Shown in pieces: positions 32,190-43,500 of a stretch of DNA of 58,178 bases. The notes beneath the pieces are model-generated. The model had not been told where the DNA came from and did not search any database. It saw nothing but the letters and a program-made list of their open reading frames with translations. The position numbers were made by a program, and so were the translations under genes. This stretch comes from an uncultured Oscillospiraceae bacterium (GTDB lineage Bacteria > Bacillota > Clostridia > Oscillospirales > Oscillospiraceae), in contig CAKTPQ010000007.1 of the NCBI GenBank assembly GCA_934591745.1, forward strand, positions 1 through 58,178. The letters run 5' to 3'. The stretch's first letter is position 1. Each line of letters starts with the position of its first letter.

Positions 32190-33944
32190 ATGAAATATCC
32201 GACTTTGAAAGTGCCCTCCGCAAGCAGGGACATGGTATCCGTGTTCGGCGGCTATGACCATAACCTGAAGATCGCGGAGGGCGCATTTTATGACATGACG
32301 AATATGTCCTCTGCCGACTATCCCATGCTGTCCACCCGCCGCCCACGCGGCACGGTACAGCAGTTGGAGGAGCCGCAGGGACTGATCGCCAAGGATGCGC
32401 TGGCCATCGCGGACAAGGGAAAGCTCTATTTCAACGGTGCGGAGGTCACAGGTCTGACGCTGGCCGACGGGGAGAAGCAGATGGTAAGCATGGGAGCGTA
32501 CCTGCTGATCTGGCCGGATAAGAAGTACCTGAACACCAAGGATCTGACGGACTACGGCAGCATGGAAGCGGCGTTCGGGAGCACCGGCAGCGTGGTGTAC
32601 TCACTGTGCATGGCAGACGGCTCTTCACTGGGAACGGTGCATTCCGCGAAGCCGGAGACCCCGGCAGGCGGCGACTACTGGCTGGACACCACGCAGGAGC
32701 CGCACAGCCTGCAGGTGTACAGTGAAGCCACCGGCTATTGGTCTGCGGTGGCTACCGTGTATACAAAGATATCTGCGGTGGGCATCGGTGCAGCGTTCGA
32801 GGAGGGGGACGGTGTCAGCATCTCCGGTGTGGCCTACGCGGGAGACAGCACCGTGGTCAAAGAGCAGTTCGAGGAACTCAACGGAACAAAGGTCATCTTC
32901 GCAAAGGGCGATGACTACATCGTGGTGGTTGGACTGGTGGATATTACCTACGAGCAGACGGTGGGCAGTGTTTCCGTGCGCCGCACCGTGCCGGATATGG
33001 ATTTTGTCTGTCAGGCGCAGAACCGGATCTGGGGCTGCAAGTACGGCATGGTGGACGGTGAGGTGGTCAACGAGCTGTACTGCTGCAAGCTGGGGGATTT
33101 CAGAAACTGGAACGTGTTTCTGGGCATTTCCACCGATGCGTGGCGAGGTTCCGTCGGGTCTGACGGCGTATGGACGGGGTGCATCAACTATTTGGGCTAT
33201 CCCACGTTTTTCAAAGAGAATGTGATCCATCGCATCTCCGTATCCTCCAGCGGCGCCCATCAGGTCACGGAGACAGTGGGGCGCGGGGTGCAGCAGGGAA
33301 GCGGCAGAAGTCTGTGTGTAGTCAATGAAGTGCTGTATTACAAAGGGCGCACGGGCGTGTGTGCTTATGACGGTTCGTTTCCTGGTTCCGTGGGGACGGT
33401 GTTCGGAGCGGAACGGTATGGCCGTGCTGTTGCCGGCGGCTTTGGCGGGAGGTATTACCTCAGTATGCAGGCAGCGGACGGTAAATGGCATCTGTTCGTC
33501 TACAACACGGAGCGGGGCCTGTGGCATCGGGAGGATAACACCCATGTGATGCAGTTTGCCGCGATGGATGATGACCTTTTCTACATTGACGCGGACAACG
33601 GGCGTCTGATGTGCATTGAAGGGACGCAGGGAACGAAAGAGGATCGTGTGGAGTGGATGGCCGAGACGGGCATCATCGGCTATAACTACCCCGATAGAAA
33701 GTATCTGGGCCGCTGCAATATCCAACTGAGCGCAGAGGACAGGCCCTCGCTCAGGCTGGAGGTGAAGTATGACGATCACCCGTGGGAGGCGCTGCGTGGC
33801 GGCGGAACAGTCAGCGGTATCCAGACACTGACCATTCCGGTGATACCCCGGCGGTGTGACCACTTCCGCCTGCGGCTGTCAGGCAAGGGCATGGTGCGCA
33901 TCTTCTCTTTCACCAAAATTCTGGAAGTGGGGAGTGATCTGTGA
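32190..33944 (+). CDS. Large beta-rich tail protein, possible tail hub or nozzle
   Basis: 584 aa, beta-rich, with repeated WHLFVYNTERGLWHRED-type segments resembling propeller blades. It follows the connector gene, which in short-tailed phages is the place of nozzle proteins (P22 gp10-like). No catalytic motif is seen. The assignment is inferred from fold pattern and order. Confidence 0.65.
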   Translation: MKYPTLKVPSASRDMVSVFGGYDHNLKIAEGAFYDMTNMSSADYPMLSTRRPRGTVQQLEEPQGLIAKDALAIADKGKLYFNGAEVTGLTLADGEKQMVSMGAYLLIWPDKKYLNTKDLTDYGSMEAAFGSTGSVVYSLCMADGSSLGTVHSAKPETPAGGDYWLDTTQEPHSLQVYSEATGYWSAVATVYTKISAVGIGAAFEEGDGVSISGVAYAGDSTVVKEQFEELNGTKVIFAKGDDYIVVVGLVDITYEQTVGSVSVRRTVPDMDFVCQAQNRIWGCKYGMVDGEVVNELYCCKLGDFRNWNVFLGISTDAWRGSVGSDGVWTGCINYLGYPTFFKENVIHRISVSSSGAHQVTETVGRGVQQGSGRSLCVVNEVLYYKGRTGVCAYDGSFPGSVGTVFGAERYGRAVAGGFGGRYYLSMQAADGKWHLFVYNTERGLWHREDNTHVMQFAAMDDDLFYIDADNGRLMCIEGTQGTKEDRVEWMAETGIIGYNYPDRKYLGRCNIQLSAEDRPSLRLEVKYDDHPWEALRGGGTVSGIQTLTIPVIPRRCDHFRLRLSGKGMVRIFSFTKILEVGSDL

Positions 33945-34678
33945 TGTATCCGACACCGCCTGTATTGCAGGGCACGTCATCGCGGCAGCTGGAGGACGTG
34001 CGGCGGTATCTGTTCCGGCTGGTGGAACAACTCAATTCAAGCGCCGACAGCCTGCCCGGTGGGGTACAGGCTGTCTATGCGCCCGCCGCATCCAGCGGAA
34101 AAGTTCGCACCGTCGGAGAAAAGACGGAACTGAACCAAGTGCAGGAAGAACTGAAGACGCTCATCATAAAGACCGCCAGTGTGATACAGAAAAGCGTGGA
34201 TGCACTTCAGACGAGGCTGGAGAGCGAGTATGTGGCGCAGTCGGAGTTCGGCACGTTCCGCGAAACCATGAGCAACGAGATCACCGCAACGGCGCAGGGA
34301 CTGGAGCAGAGCTTCAGAACGTACAGCGAGATCATGGACAACTACATCACCACTACCAACGGATATATCCGACAGGGTGTGGTGGGATACGAGGGGCTGA
34401 CACCGGTCATCGGCATTGCCATCGGGCAGGATATCAAAGTGACCGGAGCCAAAGAGACAGTAGGCGGTGTGGAGTACGAAACCATCGACACCACACAGAA
34501 TATGTCTATCTGGACGGCGGATAAGCTGTCGTTCTATGTGAGCGGGCGGGAAGTGGCATATTTTGCCAACGATGCACTGACGGTGACGAACATCCACACG
34601 GGCAGCATCACCATGGGCAGCTGGACGGTAGATGCATCCGGCGGCTATTCCATTCGATGGACGGGGGAAAACAGCTGA
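33944..34678 (+). CDS. Tail protein with coiled coil
   Basis: 244 aa. Residues 50-130 form a coiled coil (TELNQVQEELKTLIIKTA...) and the C-terminal part is beta-rich (SGREVAYFANDALTVTN, ITMGSWTVDA), a pattern of tail-fibre base or minor tail proteins. TGATG overlaps join it to genes on both sides. No precise family. Confidence 0.65.
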   Translation: MYPTPPVLQGTSSRQLEDVRRYLFRLVEQLNSSADSLPGGVQAVYAPAASSGKVRTVGEKTELNQVQEELKTLIIKTASVIQKSVDALQTRLESEYVAQSEFGTFRETMSNEITATAQGLEQSFRTYSEIMDNYITTTNGYIRQGVVGYEGLTPVIGIAIGQDIKVTGAKETVGGVEYETIDTTQNMSIWTADKLSFYVSGREVAYFANDALTVTNIHTGSITMGSWTVDASGGYSIRWTGENS

Positions 34679-36588
34679 TGTCGACATCATATTCATGGGG
34701 CAGTGCGCCCACCATCCCGCTGACCATCTCTGACAGCATCACAAGGGACAGCGGCAGCCGGTATTCCGGCTATCTCACCATATCGCTGGGGCCGCTGGGC
34801 GGCGGGTCGTATTTCGGCTATAACATCACCGCCACAGTGGACGGTGAGACAAAGACCATCAAGGACAATCTGCCAAACCAGTGGAGCGACGGCGCGTACA
34901 GCGCCAGCTGGTATATCTCCGGCAGTTCTTATTCCAGCAGTGTATCCATCAGCGTGTCCATCAGCTCCAACAGCGGCCGCGCCGGCCTGAGTGTAGGGTA
35001 TACCGCGTATATTGGCACTTACGATGACCCTGCCACGGAGCCGGCATCTGTGCCTACACTGAGCGTATACACAGCCAAACTGGGCGGCAGCGTTATTGTC
35101 TACACCAACCGGCAGAGCAGTTCCTACAAGCACACCATCTCCTACACCGTGGGAAGCGCCAAGGGAACTATCGCGTCCAATGTGGGGGCGAGTACCACAT
35201 GGAGCATCCCCACCAGCCTCATTGACAAGGTGACGTCAGCAGGTACCAACTGCACCATTACGGTGGTGACGAAGTACGGCAGCTCCACGATAGGCACGAA
35301 AACGGTGACCCTGACACTGTATCCGCCGGATGGGTATACACCCACGGTACAGAAGGGGTGGGCCACGGCTACCTACGACAACAGCGGAACAGCGGCGGCG
35401 AGTATTGCGGCGGCCATAAAAGGTTTTTCCAAGGCAAAGGTGACCTTCAATAGCGCCAAGGTGACAGGCAATTACGGTGCGACTATCCAGAAGTTCACCG
35501 TTACATATGCGGGAACCACGGTGACGGCCAGCAGCGGTGTGGCGCGGACAAAAATCATTTCGGAGTTGAGTGCGTCGCTGATCTGCACGGTGGTGGATTC
35601 GCGGGGCAACAGTACATCGGAAACCATCCTGCTGTCATTGAACGACTATGCACCGCCCACTATCACGGGGGCCAGTATCTACCGGTGTGATGGGGAAATG
35701 CTGCCGGCGGATGCAGGGGAGCATATCGCCGCTAAGGCTACCGCCAGATGCACGGCGCTGGGCGGAAAGAACAAGGTAACACTGACGGCGGCCTACCGTG
35801 CGTTCAGTGCATCGTCCTATTCGGCGGAAAAGGCCATGAGCAGCGGCACGGCGGTCATGGTCACAGGAAATACCGTGGTCAGCAACGCCGTCAGCTATGT
35901 GGTGCGCCTGACGGCAAAGGACTCTCTGGGTAAGACCACCACATTCGAGAAGCTGATCCCCACGAGGTCTGTGACCTTCAGCCTGCGGGAAGGCGGCAAG
36001 GGCGCGGCCTTTGGCAAGCTGGCAGAGCGCGATGTGTTCGAGTGCCAGTTCCCCGCAGAGTTCAACAATGGCGTTACCATCACCGGGAGTACAAAGATCG
36101 TGGACGGTGACGGCACCAGAGAACTGGCGGACTACATCAAAGCAAAGGCGGGGACACCGCTGACGGCGTTGGACATCTACCCCGTTGGCAGCATCTATCT
36201 GTCCGTCAACAGCACAGATCCGACAACGCTTTTCGGAGGAACGTGGGTACAGCTGAAAGATCGCTTCCTGCTGGGCGCCGGCACGACCTATACCGGCGGC
36301 AAGACCGGCGGCGCGGCCACAGTGGCGCTGACGGAAGCGCAGATGCCCGCCCATAACCACGGCGGTGTTACCGGATCTGACGGCGAACACAGCCACAGTT
36401 TCTCCGGAAACAGGAACAGCGGCAACGGACAGACGGCGGAGGGCAAGGGCACATCAGACAGCTATTATACGCTGTACACCGATGATGCCGGTGAGCATAC
36501 CCACAGCATCAGCTCCGCCGGTCAGGGACATGCTCATAATAATATGCCGCCGTATCTGGTGGTGTATATGTGGCGGCGGACAAAGTGA
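34678..36588 (+). CDS. Tail fibre / receptor-binding protein with collar domain
   Basis: 636 aa. The first part is beta-sandwich-like, Ser/Thr/Gly-rich, and resembles DUF859-type structural proteins (REGGKGAAFGKLAERDVFE). The end (residues 500-636) is a phage tail-collar domain: YPVGSIYLSV, FGGTWVQLKDRFLLGAG, then HNH, HSHSF and HTHS metal-binding histidines and NNMPPYLVVYMWRR. It probably recognises the cell surface. Start ATG 34678 overlaps the previous stop. Confidence 0.85.
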   Translation: MSTSYSWGSAPTIPLTISDSITRDSGSRYSGYLTISLGPLGGGSYFGYNITATVDGETKTIKDNLPNQWSDGAYSASWYISGSSYSSSVSISVSISSNSGRAGLSVGYTAYIGTYDDPATEPASVPTLSVYTAKLGGSVIVYTNRQSSSYKHTISYTVGSAKGTIASNVGASTTWSIPTSLIDKVTSAGTNCTITVVTKYGSSTIGTKTVTLTLYPPDGYTPTVQKGWATATYDNSGTAAASIAAAIKGFSKAKVTFNSAKVTGNYGATIQKFTVTYAGTTVTASSGVARTKIISELSASLICTVVDSRGNSTSETILLSLNDYAPPTITGASIYRCDGEMLPADAGEHIAAKATARCTALGGKNKVTLTAAYRAFSASSYSAEKAMSSGTAVMVTGNTVVSNAVSYVVRLTAKDSLGKTTTFEKLIPTRSVTFSLREGGKGAAFGKLAERDVFECQFPAEFNNGVTITGSTKIVDGDGTRELADYIKAKAGTPLTALDIYPVGSIYLSVNSTDPTTLFGGTWVQLKDRFLLGAGTTYTGGKTGGAATVALTEAQMPAHNHGGVTGSDGEHSHSFSGNRNSGNGQTAEGKGTSDSYYTLYTDDAGEHTHSISSAGQGHAHNNMPPYLVVYMWRRTK

Positions 36589-36610
36589 TTTTTGGAAGGA
36601 GGCCGGGAAT

Positions 36611-37567
36611 ATGGCATTTTCCTACACCCCGTATCAGGAGAGCGAGCGTCTGCGGCGTTTGGCCGAAGAAATGGCGAGGCATGATGCGGAAAAGCCCTCC
36701 CAGTGGACGGGCGGACAGTACGGACAGCAGCGTGATGACGCGCTTTCCAAACTCCTGAACAGGGAGAAGTTCAGCTACGATGTGAACGGCGATGCACTGT
36801 ATCAGCAGTATCGGGACAAGTATGTGCAGCAGGGTAAGCAGGCCATGCAGGATACCATGGGACAGGCGGCGGCACTGACCGGCGGCTACGGCTCCACCTA
36901 CGGACAGGTGGTGGGACAGCAGCAGTATAACGCCTACCTCCAGAAACTGGGAGACGTAGTGCCGGAACTGTATCAGCTGGCCATGAGCCGCTACCAGATG
37001 GAGGGTGACGATCTGGAAAAGCAGTACGCCGTGGCAAAAGACCTCTACGATACGGAGTATGGACAGTACCGTGATACCATGCTGGACTGGCAGGGCCAGC
37101 GGGACTATCTTTCTGACCGCTATGATAACGAGCGCAGCTATGATTACAGCCGTTGGAGCGACGGGCGTGATTTCGATTACCAGGGCTATCGTGACAGCGT
37201 TTCCGATGATCAGTGGCAGCAGGAGCAGGAGGAATCCAAGCGCCGGTGGCAGGCTGAGTTCGATGAGGACAAGCGCCAGTTTGATGAAAATATGGCGTGG
37301 CAGCAGGCCAAGGCGGCGGCCAGCAGAAGCGGCGGAGGCAGTTCCTCCGGCAGATCCGGCAGCGGCTCCGGCGGCAGTACATCCCGAGCCGGTTCCAGCG
37401 GCAATCTGGTAAGTGTGCCCGGGTACGGCGAGATCAGTTATGATGACGCCGAGACGCTGGAAAGGCAGGGATACATCAAACTGCAGGGCGTGGATAAGAA
37501 GGGGAAGCCTATTTACGCCAAGACGGGTAAGAAGAATTACACGAATCCCATTATGATGAGCAGATAA
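36611..37567 (+). CDS. Probable internal (ejection) virion protein
   Basis: 318 aa. Strongly glutamine- and tyrosine-rich, helical (QQGKQAMQDTMGQAAALTGG ... YGQVVGQQQYNAYLQKLG), with a serine/glycine linker (SSSGRSGSGSGGS) near 250-275. Such proteins occur just before very large virion proteins in short-tailed phages and are thought to be ejected with DNA. AAGGAGG precedes ATG 36611. Confidence 0.6.
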   Translation: MAFSYTPYQESERLRRLAEEMARHDAEKPSQWTGGQYGQQRDDALSKLLNREKFSYDVNGDALYQQYRDKYVQQGKQAMQDTMGQAAALTGGYGSTYGQVVGQQQYNAYLQKLGDVVPELYQLAMSRYQMEGDDLEKQYAVAKDLYDTEYGQYRDTMLDWQGQRDYLSDRYDNERSYDYSRWSDGRDFDYQGYRDSVSDDQWQQEQEESKRRWQAEFDEDKRQFDENMAWQQAKAAASRSGGGSSSGRSGSGSGGSTSRAGSSGNLVSVPGYGEISYDDAETLERQGYIKLQGVDKKGKPIYAKTGKKNYTNPIMMSR

Positions 37568-37580
37568 GGAGGAGAACACC

Positions 37581-40500
37581 ATGCCGAGACCCACAGGCAG
37601 CACCGCCAAGGAACGTATTCTGGCCCGCGCCAAAGCTATGGGAGGTGCCACGGAGGACAGCCGCAGTGACGATCATATCGAAACGACGGCCAGAGAACGC
37701 ATCATGTCCCGCGCCCGCCGTATGGGTGAGGTTAGCCGCGCTGAAGAACTGGCCAGAGAGATGGCGCAGGAGGAGCAGCGCCGCAGTCAGGAAGAAAAAA
37801 CGGCGCGGGAGGGACGCACCTCTCGCGGGCGCGTGGCGGACATCGCTGCCTTCGGCGCCGGGAATTACGGCGCGGACAAGCGTATTTTCGGCGAGGGGTA
37901 CGATGTGGGTGAGGGTTTGATGACCGGTGCAGGAGTGGGCCTGACGCAAATCGCCAAGGCCGGCAGCTCCGCCGGCGCATGGCTGGAAAACCTGCTGGGC
38001 GACTTTGCCAGAGAGGGTACCAATGGGTACTGGAATCCGGATACCAGTAAGTGGCTTTTCAACCGCTGGAACAAGTCCATTGATGAGGAGGCTGAGGGTG
38101 TTCGCCAGCGTCATGCCGAAAACACCGCAAAGGGCGGCAAGGCGGCGCAGACGCTGGAGGATCTGGCGGCGGCTACCGTGGCCGCGCTTCCGCAGGCTGG
38201 CGCAGCACTACTCACTGGCGGCGCCAGCACTGTTTCCACGGCGGAGCAGCTGGCCGCACGGGCGGCGGCATCGCAGGGACTGACGGGCACCATCTCCCGC
38301 GCCATGCAGACCATGGCCAAAGACCCTAACTTCCGGCTTTCTTTCGCACAGGTGGCAGGCCCGGGCTACGAACAGGCCAAGGCGGATGGCGCGGACGATC
38401 TGCGTGCGTCTCTGTACGCCGTGGGAAATGGATTGCTGAATGCCGCCGTGGAGGTGGGCGGCGGTATTCAGACGCTGCCCAATGAATTGGCAGGCGGCAC
38501 CTCCGCGTGGAAAGCGTGGGTGGACTCCATGCTGGACGAAGGAAAAGAAGAAGTGGTGCAGGGCGTCATTGAGCGGGCCATGCAGAACACCATGTACGGA
38601 AAGGACAATCCGCTGGTGGGCGTGGGAAACGGTGCGGTGATAGACCCCGCCGCCGCAGCGGAGGAGTTTGCCGGCGGCGCCGTGGTGGGCGGCATCCTGT
38701 CCGGTGGTCAGATCGGCGTACAGCACGCCATGTCCCGTGTCTATGACGCGCGGATGCAGGAGCGCCAGCGGCGCTATGAGCAAGCGGTGGCAGCGGCCAG
38801 AGAGCGCGCTGGTGTCAAGGGTACATATCAGGCGTCTGAGGATGGCAGCACGTCCTACAAAGGACAGGCGGCCGCTGTGGACGGCGTGGACAAGGGCGGC
38901 AAGATACGGCTGTCCTCCGGCGAGTCTGTTGACCCTGCCGATGTGCGCTTTGCAGACCAAGATACTGCCGACGTCTATGAGGGCCTTATCAATGCGGACA
39001 TGACCGCCGATGCCCAGACGGCGCTGGCCCGCGCCTATGAAGGCGGGGACGGATGGAATTACCTGCTGGGTGTGCAGGAAAGCTACCGGGCAGGGCGCTA
39101 CAACACCGACCTGCGGGAGGACGGCTTTGCTGCTGACCTCACCGAGGGACAGCGGCGGCTGGCCTATGAGCTGGGTGTCGCCCGCCGCCGTGCAGACGCA
39201 GCGGAGAGCAGAAAAAACGCCGCCCCTTTGCAGAGCGGCAAGCTGGTATATGAGCAGGGCGTGGACACGTCCCGGTTGTCGAAGATGCAGAGAACCAGCC
39301 TGAAGCTGGCGGATGTGCTGTCCCAGACGGTGGGCGGCGAGGTACATATCTACTCATCCACCCAGCAGGCGGACGGGCGGCGCACCGTGGATCAGGCCAA
39401 TGTAGCCGCTATGCTGGGGGACGCACGGGAGGCACCCAACGGCTTTTATGACCATGCTACCGGCAACATCTATCTGGACATCAATGCCGGAAGCAACGGC
39501 GAAGGGACGATGCTCTATACCCTCAGCCACGAGTATACCCACATGATCCGGCAGCACGCGGCGGAGAGCTTCAACAAGCTGGCAGACTATCTGTTCAGGC
39601 AGTACAGGGAGAACGGGCAGGACACCGAGGCACTGATCCGCGCCAAGATGGACAATCTGGGACTGGAATATGACGCCGCCTATGAGGAAGTGGTGGCCGA
39701 CAGTATGGAGTCCATGCTGACCGATACCAACGCCGCCGAGAAGATCGCGGCACTGAAAAAGGCCGACCGGACGCTGTGGCAGAAGCTGAAGGATCTGGTG
39801 GGGCGTCTGGCGGCCAGTGTGCGGAAGCTGTATGCCGACACGAACCCCAACAGCGAGGAGGGCCGCATGGTTCGGCAGATGGGGGATGCGCTGGAGCGCA
39901 TGAGCGACCTGTTCGCAGAGGGACTTGCCAACGTCCGGACTGTGGCAGAGGCAGGCAAGGGCGTGAGCCAGCAGGCTCGTGTCGGCACGGACAGCGAGAC
40001 GGGAAAGCCTATTTATGAAAGCAATTTTCCCAAGGGTACGCCGAAAGCGGCCAAGGCACAGCATATTCTGTCCCTTATTCAGAATGTGTGGAGCAAGAAG
40101 CCCATTCCGCTGACCGTGCGGAACGAGGACGGGAGCACACGGACGATCAAGGCGCAGTTTGATCCGACTTACGACGCCGAAAGTGGTGCGCGCTCTGATG
40201 CGTCTAAACTCATGGGCGGCAACCGTCATGGTAGCGCGGCAGAACAGCGCGTTACATTAGACCTTGCCGATGATTACTATGAGATCGCGGCGGAATCCAC
40301 CTTCAACTACTCCAAAAAGGAGACCGGCAAGTCCAGCGTGACCCACAAGGGTGTAAACCAGTGGCACTATTTCATCAACGACATTCTGTTTCAGGAATAC
40401 GGGGAAAAAGAAACCACCCCGTACCGCGTGACGATCAATGTCAAGGAACGGAGTGACGGTGAATATGTGTATAGCTTCAGCGCCGAACGGCAAAATGAAA

Positions 40501-43500
40501 GGTCGAGCACCCGGCGGACTTTACATGCCGACGTGACCCCGTCCGCTGAAAGCGGAAAGAGCAATGCTCAACCTTCTGATACTATTATACCCACTTCGGA
40601 CGAAAAAAGCAACACAAAAATTGCCGAACAGCAGCGCGGGAGTTCTGACCGTGAGATCCTTGCTACGGCGCTGGAGAGTGCGGCTCAGACCGATTGGGAG
40701 CGGAAGATGCTGGCGGAGTACAAGGACGCCATTGGCAGGGCGGAGACCTACGAAAAGCGCATCGCGGAGAACAAGGCGGAGTTGAAGGAACTCTCCTTTG
40801 CCAAGGGGAAACGGGATGCAGCTCGCATTCAGACCCTTAAAACGGAGATCACCAAGGATACGAACCGCGTCAAGGCGGTGGACAGACAGCTGCTGGAACT
40901 GGAGGCGACCCGCAGCCTGAAAGACCTGCTGGTCCGGGAAAAGGAAGCAGTTAAGAAGCGGGAAGCGGAAAAACGCCGTAAAGCGGTGATGGAGTACCGC
41001 GAGGATGCCAAGGAGCGTCTGAGCGTCCAGACCTATCGCAAACGGGTAGAGGTCAAGGCGGCACACCTGATGGATCTGGTGACAACCAACACGGACAAGA
41101 AGCACGTCCCCGAAGGACTGAAAGAACCGTTGGCGCGGTTCCTGTCCACCCTGCGCTTCGACAGCCGCCAGAGCCAGAAGGGCGGAGAACCCACGAAGCG
41201 GGATGCGCGGTACATCGAGGCACTGAGCAGACTCCAGAACGTTTTGGAGCGGCAGGCGAAGTACAACGAGGGGGACGCCACTGTGGACGGCAGCGCCTTT
41301 GTCGACCTGCCCAGCGGTTTCACGGAGAAGATCGAGGAGCACATCAAGCTGGCGGAGCAGGCAATGAAGGGATTCGACAGCGAGACGGATTTCGTTTACA
41401 ACATGAATGCCGGACAGCTTCAGGATCTGAACTTCATTCTCACCGTCCTCAACAATTCTATCAGCAAGGCCAATCAGATGGCGGTCAACCGACACTTTGC
41501 CGCTGTGGACGAGGCGGCGGAGAAAACCATCGCCGAGCTGGGAACACTGGGCGGCGCCAGCCGTGCGGTCGGGAAGGTGACGGATTTCCTGAATTGGGAA
41601 AATACGCTGCCGTTCTACGCATTCAGGAAGTACGGAAAGGCCGGCGAGACAATTTTTGAGGAATTGCAGGACGGCTGGGATCGTCTGGCATTCAACACCA
41701 AGGCGGTCATGGATCATGCCGAGAGTGTCTACACCAAGGAGGAAGTGCGGGAGTGGAGCAAAAAGCTGCACACCGTGAAGCTGGGCAGCGGAAAAGCGGC
41801 GCAGATGACCACGGCACAGCTGATGAGCGTGTATGCTTTGGCAAAGCGTCAGCAGGCCATGGGACACCTTATGGGCGGCGGTATCCGTGTGGAGGATATC
41901 AAGCTGGAAAAGGGCAAGGGTACGCTCAAACAGGCAGACCCGTATGTGCTGACACAGGAGGATGTTGCCAATATGACCGCCATGCTGTCTGATCGACAGA
42001 TCGAGGTGGCAGACGCTTTGCAGAAGTATATGACAGAGCAGGGCAGCACGTGGGGCAACCGCGTGAGTATGGAGCGCTTCGGCTACCGCGATTTCACAGA
42101 GCCGGTCTATTTCCCCATCGAGTCTGAGCCCAGCAATCGGAACGCCATTGATCCGGAAGCAAAGGCGAACGATATGTTCCGCCTGCTGAACCTGTCTGCC
42201 ACAAAGGGCCTGACCAGAAATGCCAACAATGCCATCGTGGTGCGGAACATCTTCGATGTGTTTTCAAACCACATGGCAGATATGGCAAAGTACGATGCGC
42301 TGGCGCTGCCGGTGCTGGATGCCATGAAGTGGTACAACTTTAAGACGCAGACCAAAAACGAGACGGGGCAGGTTTTTACGCAGACCGTGCAGCGTTCCAT
42401 TGAGACGGCATTCGGCAAGGGCGGAAACAACTATTTCACCACACTTATCAAGGATATCAACGGCACCAAAGAGGCTGGGCGCGGCGAAGGATTTTGGAAA
42501 CGGGCCATTTCCAGCTATAAGGTGGCTGCCGTGGGCGCAAACCTGCGCGTGGCGCTGCTGCAGCCGACCGCCTATGTCCGGGCCGGAGCTGTGATCGACG
42601 CCAAATATCTGGCACAGGCGCTGACTGCCAACCCCGCCAAGGTGAAAGCGAGCATCCGAGAGATGCAGACGCATTCCGGTATCGGCCTGTGGAAGTCCAT
42701 GGGATTTTTTGACACGGACATCGGACGCGGCATCCGCGCCCAGATCAAGGGAGATATCAGCGGAAAGGAACAACTGGCGGAGTGGTCGATGAAAGCGGCG
42801 GAACTGGGCGACAGCATCACATGGGGTGCCATGTGGAATGCCTGCAAGCTGGAGGTGCAGGACAGGCAGCACCTGACAGGAGACGCACTGCTGGATGCTG
42901 CAGCGCTGCGCTTCCGCGAGGTGATCTACCGGTCGCAGGTGGTGGACGGCACCCTGACGCGCAGCCATACCATGCGGGACAGGAGTACCTTCAAGAGCCT
43001 TGCCACCGCCTTCATGGCGGAGCCGACCATGAGTTATAACATGGTGCTGGATGCCTATGACCAGTATGCGCAGGATGCCCGCCGACTGGGCAGCCGGAAG
43101 AAAGCGCTGGAAAGGAATAAGGGCAAACTGACGTCCGCGTTCCTCGCCTACACCTCCAGCCAACTGGCGGCGGCTGTCGCGGAGAGCATCGCGGATGCAT
43201 TCCGTGACGATGACGACTATCAGACCTTTTTCCAGAAATGGCTGGAGGCGTTCTGGGGTAAGGACGGGAATCTGCTGTCCGACCTGAACCTGCTGGGAAA
43301 GATCCCTGGCGTCAAAGATATCATTTCCATCGCTACCGGCTGGGGAAATGACCGTATGGATACGGCGTGGATGGAGAATATGGTCAAGGCATATCAGGCA
43401 TGGGCGGAGACGATCCGACTGGCCACCGGCAAGCAGGATAAACCGACAGACGCGACCTACAATGGAAAGATGACCACCTACGGCAAGATCTATAAGACCA